In this document: positions 1 to 8,219 of the stretch, in pieces
How positions within the stretch are numbered: the stretch's first letter is position 1
Layout of the letters: the number at the start of each line of letters is the position of its first letter
From: CAVXEH01 sp963805645
GTDB taxonomy: Bacteria > Chloroflexota > Limnocylindria > QHBO01
DNA: 64,000 nt
Reading direction: 5' to 3'
Assembly (NCBI GenBank): GCA_963805645.1
Contig: CAWDVA010000006.1
Coordinates: forward strand, 62,001 to 126,000
Notes under the pieces: model-generated
What the model was told of the DNA's origin: nothing
The model's input: the letters and a program-made list of their open reading frames with translations, nothing else
Databases searched by the model: none
Translations under genes and position numbers: made by a program

Positions 1-822
1 CTCCGACTCCAGCTCGAGCGTCTCGCCGGTCCCGGCGGCCGCAACGCGACGGATGGCCGCGAGCCATTCGGCCGGGACCGGCTCGCCGACCTCCGCGCCC
101 ATGCCGCGCCGCACGATGTCCGCGGCCGGGTTCGCGTAGAGCAGGTTCCCCTGCGGGCCGATGCGCAGGACGGGGTGCGGATTCTGGTCGGGGAACTTGG
201 TGATGGCCCGCGCGGCGGTGATATCGGCGCCATAGATGTTCGTGAAGCCCAGCGCGGGGACCGGCACGCAGTGGAGCGCGTAGGTTCGCCCGCCACCCGA
301 GAGCTCCACGGGACGGCCCTCACCCTCCTCGAATGCCCGTTGCAGGTCGGCCAGGAGATCCTCGGGCACGGGCGCGCCAACCGCCATCCCGATCTCCTCG
401 ATCACCCGTGTCGCCGCGGGGTTGGCGTAGGTCAGCACCCCGTCGCCGGTCATGCGCATGACCGGGAAGGGATTCCGCTCCGGGAACAGGTCGATGACCC
501 TGCTGGCGGTGATGTCGGTCCCGTAGACGTTGAGAACGTCCAGGGCAGGGACGTCCACCGGCAGGAGCGAGTAGGTGCGAAGGCCGCAGGCCAGCTCCAG
601 GCCGCGCTGCTCGGCGGCGGCGTGCGCGAGGTCCGCGGCGAACCGGGGCGGCACCGAGCCACCAACCGCCGTCCCGAGCGTGTCGATGATGGGCTGGCTC
701 GCCCGATTGGCGTAGAGAAGCGTTCCGTCACGCCCCAGGCGCAGCACCGGGTTCGGGTTCTGATCAGGGAACTGGCTGAGGACCTCTACCTCGCGTGCCA
801 GCTCCTCCTCCGTCGCTCCCAT
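1..822 (-). CDS. Tandem PAS-domain sensor protein (3' end beyond window)
   Basis: I translated the reverse strand directly: the frame is open from an ATG at 822 to the window edge (274 codons, no stop), so the C-terminus is missing. Three near-repeats start at residues 18, 113 and 210, each opening with a motif like FPDQNPNPVLR, followed by an LLYANPA-type segment and ending in YGxDITA. This is the pattern of PAS/PAC sensory modules, here with a period of about 96 residues. There is no signal peptide or membrane segment, so it should be cytosolic. The output domain (kinase, cyclase or GGDEF) would lie outside the window. The PAS assignment is good; the ligand and output are unknown. Confidence 0.75.
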   Translation of the reverse strand, partial: MGATEEELAREVEVLSQFPDQNPNPVLRLGRDGTLLYANRASQPIIDTLGTAVGGSVPPRFAADLAHAAAEQRGLELACGLRTYSLLPVDVPALDVLNVYGTDITASRVIDLFPERNPFPVMRMTGDGVLTYANPAATRVIEEIGMAVGAPVPEDLLADLQRAFEEGEGRPVELSGGGRTYALHCVPVPALGFTNIYGADITAARAITKFPDQNPHPVLRIGPQGNLLYANPAADIVRRGMGAEVGEPVPAEWLAAIRRVAAAGTGETLELESE

Positions 823-904
823 GGGCCCTCGGTTCACCCTCATGCCTTCGGGCCGGGGCAGGCGGCTCGAGGGTCCGAAGCATACCTGCCCGGCGTGCCG
901 TGAA

Positions 905-1915
905 TCACGCTCCGTGGGTTCGCGCGAGGAGCGTCCTCCAGCCCGGGTCATCGTCGGGATCCCCGAACGGCCGGTAGAGACTGAGCCGATCCAGCAGACC
1001 CGCAGAGCGGGTTCGCAGCGCGACCGGCAGCGCCTCCCACGAGTCCGCGACCACCGCGAACGCGTCGACCATCGGGTCGGGCACCAGGGCGGGCATCTCG
1101 GCCCAGCGTCCGTGCCGCGCCTTCTCGCTCAGGGCGGCACCGACATCGGTCCATCCATGGAGATCGAGGACCGGCCGGTAGGTTGGCGTCGAGGCATAGA
1201 AGGCGATCTGCTCGCGCACCGCCTCGCGTCCCGTGTCGCCGAACCCCACCAGGACGCTGCCCGAGAGGACCACGTCCGCGGGGTCGCGCCCTGCCCGCTC
1301 CGCCCCGCGGACGATGGCCGGGCGAACGACCTCCGCTAGGTAGCGTGCCGAGTGGAGCGGATGAACGATGAGCCCGTCCGCGACCTCGCCGGCCAGCGCG
1401 CACATCGCTTCGCCCACGCCGGCCAGGTAGACCGGGATCTCCGGGTGCTCCATGGGCCCCGGGCTGAAGAATGGCGTCATGAGCGTGACCTGGTAGTACG
1501 GACCCTGATGCCGGAGCGGCTCGCCGGTCTGCCACGCATGCCAGACCGCGCGCACGGCGTGCACGTAGTCGCGCAGCTGGGCGGCGGGGTGCCCGGACCA
1601 CGGCATCGCGAAACGGCGCTCGATGTGGGCACGCACCTGCGTGCCGAGGCCCAGGATGAACCGTCCGTCCGAGCGCCGCGCCAGGTCCCACGCCGTCTGC
1701 GCCACCACGGTGGGGCTGCGGGCAAAGGCCACCGCGATCCCGGTGCCCAGGCGGATCCGGGAGGTGCGCTCGGCCGCCACGGCCAGCGGCAGGAACGGGT
1801 CGTGCTGCGTCTCGGCGGTCCACAGGGCACCGAAGCCAAGGGACTCGACGCGCTCGGCGAGCGCGCCGATCTCCGCGAGGCCGGTGCCGAAGCCAATGCC
1901 GGCATCCAGCTCCAT
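905..1915 (-). CDS. LLM-class F420-dependent oxidoreductase (TIGR03617-like)
   Basis: This is a 336-residue luciferase-like monooxygenase-fold protein. Family landmarks are an N-terminal GIGFGTGLAEIGALAERVE segment, LWTAETQHDPFLPLAVAAE near residue 35, SRIRLGTGIAVAFARSP and FILGLGTQVRAHIERRF. The length and TAETQHDPF signature match the TIGR03617 subgroup of F420-linked enzymes, which use F420 (or FMN) for hydride transfer on unknown substrates. F420 genes elsewhere in the window support the cofactor. It stands alone on the minus strand, 82 bp upstream of the PAS gene. The substrate cannot be deduced. Confidence is high for the family and low for the reaction. Confidence 0.85.
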   Translation of the reverse strand: MELDAGIGFGTGLAEIGALAERVESLGFGALWTAETQHDPFLPLAVAAERTSRIRLGTGIAVAFARSPTVVAQTAWDLARRSDGRFILGLGTQVRAHIERRFAMPWSGHPAAQLRDYVHAVRAVWHAWQTGEPLRHQGPYYQVTLMTPFFSPGPMEHPEIPVYLAGVGEAMCALAGEVADGLIVHPLHSARYLAEVVRPAIVRGAERAGRDPADVVLSGSVLVGFGDTGREAVREQIAFYASTPTYRPVLDLHGWTDVGAALSEKARHGRWAEMPALVPDPMVDAFAVVADSWEALPVALRTRSAGLLDRLSLYRPFGDPDDDPGWRTLLARTHGA

Positions 1916-1965
1916 TGGCCCATTTTCGCCGAACCGGCGGGCCGACCGCCCCGTCCGCGGGTCTA

Positions 1966-3531
1966 TCAGCGCTCGGAGGGCACCTCGACCGCGACCGGCT
2001 CCAGGCGGACCGTCGCCATCGGCTCCTCGTCCGCCGCCGGCGCCACGCCCGGCGCGAGCACGGCCACGACCACCGAGGTCACCAGCAGGATCCCGGCGGC
2101 GATGAGGAGCGCGTCCGAGACGCCACCCACGAACGCGGCGCGCGCCTGCTCCACCAGCTGCTGGCCAGCCGGCCCGAGCTGGCTGACCTGGGGCGAACCC
2201 GTGAAGGCGATGGACCCCAGCACGCGATCCGCGATCTGCGCAGGCAGGTTGACGACCGCGCCCGCCATGCCGTCGCGATAGTGCTGGTTCAGGGCACTGC
2301 CCAGGATGGCGATGCCCAGGGCGCTCCCGAGCTCGCGGGAGACGTCGTTGAGGGCCGAGGCCACGCCCTGCTTGCTGATCGGCAGGGACGCCGTGATGGC
2401 GGTCGTGGCCGGTGTGCCGGCCAGGCCCATCCCGAAGGCGAAGACCACCAGCGCGATGGCGAAGAACCAGTACGGGGAGCCCGCGTCGAGGCGGCTCATC
2501 AGCACGAAGCCGATCGTCATGGAGAGCAGGCCCACCGGTGCCGTCCGGCGGAAGCCGATACGCGCGGCGACCCGGGGGGCGCTTCGCGCGACGGGAATGA
2601 GGACGAACGGCATCGGCAGCAGGGCCACGGCGGCCTCCAGGGGAGAGCGGCCGGTGACGTACTGCAGGTACTGGATGATCGCGAAGAAGAAGCCGAATGC
2701 CGCGAAGAACTGGACCGCGATGGTCAGCGATCCGGCGCTCAGGCCGCGGAGCCGGAAGAGGCGCGGATCGAGCATCGGCTCAGGCGTCCGCAGCTCCCAG
2801 GCAACGAAGGCGAGCCCGGCCACGGCCCCCAGAAGGAGCCCGCCAACGGTCAGCGGATCCCCCCACCCCAGCTCAGGCCCCTCGATGACCCCGAACACGA
2901 TCGCAGCGACGGTGACCAGGGAGAGAGCCGCACCGACCAGGTCGAGGGCCGGGGGATGCTCGTCGGCCGAGCCCGGCACCAGGGCGAGGACGCCGGCGAG
3001 GGCGACCAGCGCCAGGACGACGTTCAGCGCGAAGAACGACTGCCACTCGAAGTACTCGAGGAGCAGGCCGCTGGCGAAGAGCCCCAGGACGGCGCCGCCG
3101 CCCGCCACGCCAACCCAGATGCCGATGGCGCGGGGCCGCTCGGACTCGGGGAACGAGGTGGTGATGACCGACAGGGTGGTCGGCATGATGCCCGCCGCCC
3201 CCAGGCCCATCATGGCCCGCAGGGCGATCAGCTGGCCCGGATCGTTGGTGATCAGCGCCAGCCCCGCAGCGGCGCCGAACACGATCAGGCCCAGCACCAG
3301 GAGGAGCTTCCGGCCGAAGCGGTCGCCCAGCGCACCGGCGAAGAGCAGCAGGCCGGCGAACACGACGGTGTAGGCGTCCACGATCCAGGTCAGGTCGGTC
3401 TGGGTGGCCCCGGTCTGGCGGGCCAGGCTGGGCAGCGCGATGTTCAGTCCGCTCACCGCGGAGACGACGGCCATCAGCGCCAGGCCGACGACCCCCAGGA
3501 CCAAACGGGTGCGTCGCGGTGTCAGCGTCAC
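1966..3531 (-). CDS. MFS multidrug exporter, DHA2 (14-TM) family
   Basis: A 521-residue integral membrane protein with about 14 hydrophobic segments and the MFS motif A-like GALGDRFGRKLLLVLG near residue 65, consistent with EmrB/QacA-type drug:H+ antiporters. It starts at a GTG with a strong AGGAGG Shine-Dalgarno about 10 nt upstream. It is divergent from the TetR gene at 3614, across 82 bp holding two 16-bp dyads (3556-3593), so TetR control is likely. The C-terminal region with QLVEQARAAFVGGVSDALL is typical of DHA2 proteins. Substrates are unknown. Confidence 0.9.
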   Translation of the reverse strand: MTLTPRRTRLVLGVVGLALMAVVSAVSGLNIALPSLARQTGATQTDLTWIVDAYTVVFAGLLLFAGALGDRFGRKLLLVLGLIVFGAAAGLALITNDPGQLIALRAMMGLGAAGIMPTTLSVITTSFPESERPRAIGIWVGVAGGGAVLGLFASGLLLEYFEWQSFFALNVVLALVALAGVLALVPGSADEHPPALDLVGAALSLVTVAAIVFGVIEGPELGWGDPLTVGGLLLGAVAGLAFVAWELRTPEPMLDPRLFRLRGLSAGSLTIAVQFFAAFGFFFAIIQYLQYVTGRSPLEAAVALLPMPFVLIPVARSAPRVAARIGFRRTAPVGLLSMTIGFVLMSRLDAGSPYWFFAIALVVFAFGMGLAGTPATTAITASLPISKQGVASALNDVSRELGSALGIAILGSALNQHYRDGMAGAVVNLPAQIADRVLGSIAFTGSPQVSQLGPAGQQLVEQARAAFVGGVSDALLIAAGILLVTSVVVAVLAPGVAPAADEEPMATVRLEPVAVEVPSER

Positions 3532-3555
3532 GGCTCGGATTCCTCCTGCTTAATA

Positions 3556-3593
3556 TTCCTCAGTTGGGGAAATGCTATTCTCCAGTCGAAGAA
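3556..3593. promoter_or_regulatory. Twin putative TetR operators
   Basis: Two related imperfect palindromes, TTCCTCAGTTGGGGAA (3556-3571) and TTCTCCAGTCGAAGAA (3578-3593), begin exactly 22 bp apart, about two helical turns. They share 11 of 16 positions and TTC...GAA ends. They fill the divergent region between the MFS exporter and the TetR gene. Paired sites on one DNA face fit cooperative binding by two TetR dimers. This is an inference from symmetry and position only. Confidence 0.5.
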
Positions 3594-3613
3594 ATTGCAA
3601 GAGGTCCTGCCGG

Positions 3614-4231
3614 ATGGCGAGACGGGGGCCGGGGCGGCCGACGGGTGACACGGGCGCCCGCGAGGCAATCGTCGAGGCGGCGCGACGCCAGTTCGGGGAT
3701 GTGGGGTATCGGCGCACGTCGCTGCGCAGCATCGCCCGCGCTGCCGGCGTCGATCCTCGGCTGCTGCTGCACTACTTCGGCTCGAAGCAGGAGCTCTTCC
3801 GGCAGTCGGTGGAGCTGCCCATGGATCCGGAGCAGGTCGTGGAGCTCGTCTTCTCGCGCGGAGCCGACCAGGTCGCCCGAAGTGCGGCGGAGGTGATGAT
3901 CGGGGTTCTCGAGGACCCCCGCAGCCGGCGCGCCATGACCGGCCTGCTGCGCGCGGCCGTGAGCGAGCCGGAGGCGGCCGAGCTCATCCGCGGCCTTCTC
4001 GCCGAGCGCCTGCTGAACCCCATAGCCAGCCGCGTCGGCGGAGACCGCCCGGAGCTGCGGGCCAGCCTGGTGGCGTCCCAGGTGGTGGGGCTCACCGCCG
4101 CCCGCCACGTGATCGGGATCGAGCCACTGGCCGCCGCGTCGCGCGACGAGCTGCTGCGGGCGCTGACCCCGGTCATCGAGCACTACCTGCTCGGCGATTG
4201 GGTTTCCTCCCGCGAGAGGACGGCCGGCTGA
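3614..4231 (+). CDS. TetR/AcrR-family transcriptional repressor
   Basis: I chose the ATG at 3614 (205 residues), preceded by AAGAGG, over an upstream ATG at 3572 that lies inside the putative operator. The N-terminus has the TetR helix-turn-helix: TGAREAIVEAARRQFGDVGY, TSLRSIARAAGVDPRLLLHY and FGSKQELFRQSV (residues about 15-65). The C-terminal ligand domain resembles the TetR_C_11 type (REAMTGLLRAAV-like region with two conserved helices). It is divergent from the DHA2 exporter and most likely represses it and itself until a drug-like ligand binds. Confidence 0.88.
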   Translation: MARRGPGRPTGDTGAREAIVEAARRQFGDVGYRRTSLRSIARAAGVDPRLLLHYFGSKQELFRQSVELPMDPEQVVELVFSRGADQVARSAAEVMIGVLEDPRSRRAMTGLLRAAVSEPEAAELIRGLLAERLLNPIASRVGGDRPELRASLVASQVVGLTAARHVIGIEPLAAASRDELLRALTPVIEHYLLGDWVSSRERTAG

Positions 4232-4449
4232 CACGGCGGCCGCTGGTGCCGCGGAGCACCGTGCCGAAAGGCCGGCTGCGTGGGGCAGGATCGGTACCGC
4301 GAATGGGGCCGTTTCGCCCGTTGCCCAGGGATCACGGCACCGATACGGTGTCCGCACACTGATCGGCGCGTCTTCCGATACCGCTTCCGCCGCGAAACGG
4401 CGGGGTGGCTGCCCCTCCGACAGGATGGGCTCGCCGGGGAGGAGGAGAC

Positions 4450-6165
4450 ATGCGCCTTGATTCGCCCATCACCCGACGGCAGCTGCTGCGCACCAGCGCC
4501 ATCGCGGCCGGTGCGCTGGCTCTGCCCTGGCCCCGCTGGCGCGCGTTCGCCGAGGAGGAACCAACCCTCGTTGATCCGGCGTCGCTGACCCGCTTCGTCG
4601 ATCCGCTGCCGATCCCACCTGTCTGGAGCACGTCAGAGCTGGCCACGAACGGCCTGGCCATGGCTCCCGGCATCCATCGGTTCTCCACCCAGCTGGGCAT
4701 CACGCCCACGTGGGGCTACGGTGGCGCGTCGTACCTGGGCCCGACCATCACGGCGATGGCGGGAGCTCCCGTGGACTTCGTCGCCAGCAACCAGCTCGGC
4801 CCGCACGTCCTGGGGGTCGACACCGCGCTGCACGGTCCGAACATGGCGAACGATGCGACCTCGCCGCGCGTCTCGCTGCACTTCCATGGCGGCTACACCT
4901 CGCCCGAGTCCGACGGCTACCCGGAAGACACGTTCCTGCCCGGAGCGTCGCACGCCTATCGCTACGAGAACGACCAGTCGTCCGCTCCGCTGTGGTACCA
5001 CGACCACGCGCTGGGCATCACCCGCCTCAACGTCTACGCCGGCCTCGCCGGTTTCTACTGGATCCGTGACGACACCGATGCCGGGTTCCCCGGCGGAGCC
5101 TACGAGCTGCCGCTGGTCCTCCAGGACAAGAGCCTGCTGGCAGCCGACGCGAGCGGGCTGAACCGCCTCTACTACCCGAACCCGTGGGAGCCGGAGTTCT
5201 TCGGCAATCTCGCCGTGGTCAACGGCGCCATCTGGCCGTACCACGACGTCGACCGCGGCTGGTATCGGCTCCGCATCGTCAACGGATCCAGCTCGCGCTT
5301 CTACAACCTGGCCCTGTCCCCCCATGGGCAGCTTCTCCAGATCGGCACCGATGGCGGCTTCGTCGATCGCCCACGAAACCTTCGCAGCGTCGTCGTGGCA
5401 CCCGGTGAGCGGGTCGACCTGCTCGCGAACTTCGGAACGTACCCCGCGGGGGCGCGGGTGCGCCTCGTGAACCTGCCGCTCCCCGAGTTCGTGGTGAGCC
5501 CCGCTGAGACGCTGATCGACGAGCTCGTGGAGTTCCGCGTGGGCTCGCAGGCGGGCTGGACCGGCGCCGTCCACAAGCCCCTCGGCGGCTACACGCCGCT
5601 GCCGCGCGCCGGCGTGACGCGGCGGACCGTGCTCCTCACCGAGATCATCGATCCGGCGACCGACGATCCGGTGATGGCTGTCCTCAACGCCCGGCCGTGG
5701 GACACCGAGGACCTGGAGCGGCCGGTGGTCAACACCCTGGAGGAATGGGAGATCGTCAACCTCACCGCGGACACCCACCCGATCCACCTGCACCTGATCC
5801 AGTTCCAGGCAGTCGAACGACGGCGTATCGACGTCGAGCGCTACTTGCTCGACGTGTTCGGGACCGATGAGCTGCATCCCGATGATGTCGGCTCCGGACA
5901 GCGGCCGTTCCCATCCGCGGACGGCTACACCACGGGTCCGGCCACTCGCCCGCAGGCGTACGAGGCGGGCTGGAAGGACACCATCCAGGCGCACCCGGGA
6001 ATGGTTACCCGGATCCTGGTTCCGTTCGGTCCTGACGCCGCCCCGGGCGTGCCGTTCGGGCATCGGCTCGCCGAGCCATTCACCGGGCGGTACGTGTGGC
6101 ACTGCCACATCCTCGACCACGAGGACAACGAGATGATGCTTCCCTACGACGTGGTGCCCGCCTGA
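4450..6165 (+). CDS. Tat-exported multicopper oxidase (CotA/bilirubin-oxidase type)
   Basis: The start ATG at 4450 follows GGAGGAG, giving 571 residues. The N-terminus carries a twin-arginine signal (TRRQLLRTSAIAAGALALP), so the folded, copper-loaded enzyme should be exported. Copper-ligand motifs are complete: HFHGG near residue 143, WYHDHAL near 181, HPIHLHL near 442 and HCHILDHEDNEMM near 550 (type 1, 2 and 3 sites, with an axial Met). The HFHGGYTSPESDGYPE loop resembles spore-coat laccase CotA and bilirubin oxidases. The enzyme oxidises phenolic, tetrapyrrole or metal substrates while reducing O2 to water. No maturation or copper-transport gene is adjacent. Confidence 0.93.
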   Translation: MRLDSPITRRQLLRTSAIAAGALALPWPRWRAFAEEEPTLVDPASLTRFVDPLPIPPVWSTSELATNGLAMAPGIHRFSTQLGITPTWGYGGASYLGPTITAMAGAPVDFVASNQLGPHVLGVDTALHGPNMANDATSPRVSLHFHGGYTSPESDGYPEDTFLPGASHAYRYENDQSSAPLWYHDHALGITRLNVYAGLAGFYWIRDDTDAGFPGGAYELPLVLQDKSLLAADASGLNRLYYPNPWEPEFFGNLAVVNGAIWPYHDVDRGWYRLRIVNGSSSRFYNLALSPHGQLLQIGTDGGFVDRPRNLRSVVVAPGERVDLLANFGTYPAGARVRLVNLPLPEFVVSPAETLIDELVEFRVGSQAGWTGAVHKPLGGYTPLPRAGVTRRTVLLTEIIDPATDDPVMAVLNARPWDTEDLERPVVNTLEEWEIVNLTADTHPIHLHLIQFQAVERRRIDVERYLLDVFGTDELHPDDVGSGQRPFPSADGYTTGPATRPQAYEAGWKDTIQAHPGMVTRILVPFGPDAAPGVPFGHRLAEPFTGRYVWHCHILDHEDNEMMLPYDVVPA

Positions 6166-6193
6166 GCGAGTACTGATCAGGACCGATGCCGAG

Positions 6194-6215
6194 GGGCGGG
6201 CTCGCGAACCCGCCC
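6194..6215. terminator. Bidirectional hairpin terminator
   Basis: GGGCGGG (6194-6200) pairs with CCCGCCC (6209-6215) around an 8-nt loop that itself contains TCGCGA. It lies between the convergent multicopper oxidase and CGNR genes. There is no clear U-tract, so termination strength is uncertain. Confidence 0.5.
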
Positions 6216-6226
6216 TGACGCCAGCC

Positions 6227-6820
6227 CTAGTCCGGTCGAGCTCTGCGACGACCGCGGAAGGCGCGACCCTTGAAGCGATTGCCGCAGACGGCCATGGAGC
6301 ACCACGTGCCCGAGTGGTTCCGCGAGGCGTCGTAGAAGGCCCACCGGCAGGCGTCGTTGCGGCAGACCTTGAGGCGGCTCCAGGTGCCGGCCAGCGAGGC
6401 GGATGCGATCTCCGCCAGGATCCGGCTGACCAGCCCGTCAGCTCCCCGGGCTGCCGGCGCAATGGTGACCTCGTCGCTCGATGGGAAGCCGATGCGCAGC
6501 AGGCTCGCCCGAGCGGCGCGTTCGAGCGTGGCACGCGCGACATCCGCCGGATCGGCGGACTCGCGCGACGCGAGCAGGTCGCGGAGCGCCTCGCGAACCT
6601 CGATCAGCCGGTCGCGATCGACCTCGGTAACGCCGCTTCGCCCCACCTCGACGTCGTGGTCCCGGAGCCATCGCCGCGCTGCGGCCGGGGTCGACAGCGC
6701 ATCGGTGCCGGCCTCGATATCCGCCGAGTTGACGAACGCGCGCACCAGCTCCAACCCACCCGGCGCAGCAGGCCTCTCGGCGACCGCGGTGCGCGATCTC
6801 GGGATCTCAGAACCACCCAT
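6227..6820 (-). CDS. CGNR zinc-finger / ABATE-domain regulator
   Basis: A 197-residue protein. Residues 25-150 match the ABATE-type stress-sensing domain (ELVRAFVNSADIEAGTDALS, then helices with REALRDLLASRES). The C-terminus has the CGNR finger: CRNDACRWAFYDASRNHSGT, then WCSMAVCGNRFKGRAF, with the four Cys that bind zinc. Such proteins are predicted transcription regulators. It is divergent from the MFS exporter at 6895 and shares with it a region rich in inverted repeats, so it probably controls that exporter. The basic tail GRRRARPD fits DNA binding. Confidence 0.85.
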   Translation of the reverse strand: MGGSEIPRSRTAVAERPAAPGGLELVRAFVNSADIEAGTDALSTPAAARRWLRDHDVEVGRSGVTEVDRDRLIEVREALRDLLASRESADPADVARATLERAARASLLRIGFPSSDEVTIAPAARGADGLVSRILAEIASASLAGTWSRLKVCRNDACRWAFYDASRNHSGTWCSMAVCGNRFKGRAFRGRRRARPD

Positions 6821-6878
6821 ATCGCTTGACAGGTTAGCACAGGGCCTCTACCCTCGCTGCCTGCAGTAACCTGCGATA
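6820..6878. promoter_or_regulatory. Inverted repeats in CGNR/MFS divergent region
   Basis: Two nested inverted pairs flank the intergenic centre: TATCGC (6820-6825) with GCGATA (6873-6878), and CAGGTTA (6830-6836) with TAACCTG (6867-6873). Both arms overlap promoter elements, so they are candidate half-sites for the CGNR regulator. The symmetry is seen directly; the binding is inferred. Confidence 0.4.
6826..6854 (+). promoter_or_regulatory. Housekeeping-type promoter for MFS exporter
   Basis: TTGACA (6826-6831), a 17-bp spacer and TACCCT (6849-6854) form the best sigma-70-like promoter I found. Transcription would start near 6861, giving a short leader for the gene at 6895. A second, closer -10 is at 6883. 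Confidence 0.55.
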
Positions 6879-6882
6879 TCGG

Positions 6883-6888
6883 TATGGT
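6883..6888 (+). promoter_or_regulatory. -10 element TATGGT, leaderless start
   Basis: TATGGT ends 6 nt before the ATG at 6895, and no Shine-Dalgarno lies between. A transcript from here would begin at or beside the start codon. Confidence 0.4.
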
Positions 6889-6894
6889 GGTTAG

Positions 6895-8166
6895 ATGAAG
6901 GACCGCGACTTCGCGAAGCTCTGGATGGGCGAGACGGTCTCGCTCTTCGGCTCCCAGGTCACGCTTCTCGCGCTTCCGCTGACCGCCATCCTGGTGCTGG
7001 GGACCGGGCCGTTGCAGATGGGGATCCTGGGGGCAGCCGAGTTCGTGCCCTTCCTCGTCCTCAGCCTCCCCGTGGGCGCCTGGATCGACCGTCACCGGCG
7101 GCGCCCGGTGCTCGTCGGGTCGAACGTGCTGCGCACGCTGCTGATCGGGAGCGTCCCGGCGGCCGCGGCCCTCGGGTGGCTGAGCTACCCCTTCCTGCTG
7201 GTTGTTGCCCTCGGGGTCGGATGCGCCACCGTCGTGTTCGAGGTCGCGTTCCTCGCTTACACGCCGTCACTGGTCGGCCGCGCAGGGCTGACCGGCGCCA
7301 ACGCTCGCCTGTACGGGAGCATCTCGGCGAGCGAGGTGGCCGGACCCGGCCTGGCTGGCGCGCTCGTGGCAGTGCTGGGCGCGCCGTTCGCCATGGCCGT
7401 GGACGCGGTGAGCTACGTGGTGTCGGTTGCCGCCCTGGGTGCCATCCACCGCGCGGAGCCGGAGCCGGCCGCGCCGGTCCGCCGCGACCTTCGCGCGGAG
7501 ATCGTCGAGGGTATCCGGTGGGTCTTCGGCGACCCGCTCCTGCGGGCGTTCGCCGCCGAGGCGGCTACCTTCAACCTGTTCTTCTACGCCATGAACGCGG
7601 CGTTCCTCCTGTTCCTCACCGGCGAGCTCGGGCTGGATCCTGCCCTCGTCGGCGCCGTCTTCGCGGTGGGCGCCACCGGATCGCTCATCGGCTCCGCGGT
7701 GGCCGGCCGCATCGCCAACCGGCTGGGGCTCGGAACCACCATCCTGGGTTCCATGGTCATTGCCTGCTCCGTCTACCTCGCGATCCCGTTCGTTGACGGC
7801 GCTCCGTTCTTCGCGGCGGGCGCCATTGGCCTGGTGCTGGCGGTGGCCGGCGCGTTCATCGCCATCACCGTGATCCACGTGATCACCATCCGCCAGTCGC
7901 TCACGCCGGATCGGCTGCTGGCCCGCATGAACGCGACCTACAGGACGCTCGGGTACGGCGTCATCCCGGTTGGAGCACTGCTGGGCGGTGTCGTGGGCGA
8001 AACCCTGGGTTTGCGTGCCGCCCTCCTGGTGGGCGCCATCGGCATGGCTGCTGCACCGATCTGGGTCGTCTTCTCACCGGTCTCACGGCTGCGCCGGCTG
8101 GGTGACGTGGTCCAAGGGCCAGGCCACGACCACGTCGAGCTTGGGGCAGAGACGGCCGAGGCGTGA
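6895..8166 (+). CDS. MFS transporter, 12-TM EntS/MFS_3-like
   Basis: A 423-residue protein with about 12 membrane segments. It opens MKDRDFAKLWMGETVSLFGS and carries LPVGAWIDRHRRRPVLVG, the motif A loop of the MFS_3 (enterobactin exporter/macrolide-efflux-like) group; SISASEVAGPGLAGAL is also typical. It is probably an exporter of small molecules. The start lies 6 nt after a -10 hexamer. Divergent transcription from the CGNR gene suggests local regulation. A hairpin follows 2 bp after the stop. Confidence 0.88.
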   Translation: MKDRDFAKLWMGETVSLFGSQVTLLALPLTAILVLGTGPLQMGILGAAEFVPFLVLSLPVGAWIDRHRRRPVLVGSNVLRTLLIGSVPAAAALGWLSYPFLLVVALGVGCATVVFEVAFLAYTPSLVGRAGLTGANARLYGSISASEVAGPGLAGALVAVLGAPFAMAVDAVSYVVSVAALGAIHRAEPEPAAPVRRDLRAEIVEGIRWVFGDPLLRAFAAEAATFNLFFYAMNAAFLLFLTGELGLDPALVGAVFAVGATGSLIGSAVAGRIANRLGLGTTILGSMVIACSVYLAIPFVDGAPFFAAGAIGLVLAVAGAFIAITVIHVITIRQSLTPDRLLARMNATYRTLGYGVIPVGALLGGVVGETLGLRAALLVGAIGMAAAPIWVVFSPVSRLRRLGDVVQGPGHDHVELGAETAEA

Positions 8167-8167
8167 A

Positions 8168-8197
8168 TGAGGGGCAGGCCGCCTGGCCCGCCCCTCA
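8168..8197. terminator. Hairpin between convergent genes
   Basis: TGAGGGGC (8168-8175) pairs with GCCCCTCA (8190-8197), with inner GGCC/GGCC pairing. It lies just past the MFS stop (8166) and before the stop of the opposing gene (8220), so it could act in both directions. Confidence 0.55.
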
Positions 8198-8219
8198 CGG
8201 AACGTGATCTCCCGCGCAT

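Noticed and set aside
1915..3648. 577-codon plus-strand ORF rich in Gly, Asp, Gln and Arg opposite the MFS gene
   Set aside because: It is the antisense shadow of the DHA2 transporter; its composition is that of reversed hydrophobic codons and it has no domain or ribosome site.
4232..4449. Possible structured leader before the multicopper oxidase
   Set aside because: Only a weak CACCG/CGGTG hairpin (4338-4350) and a normal Shine-Dalgarno were seen; not enough to call a regulatory RNA.
4633..6543. 636-codon minus-strand ORF opposite the multicopper oxidase
   Set aside because: The plus strand has all four copper motifs and a Tat signal; the antisense frame has none and merely benefits from high GC.
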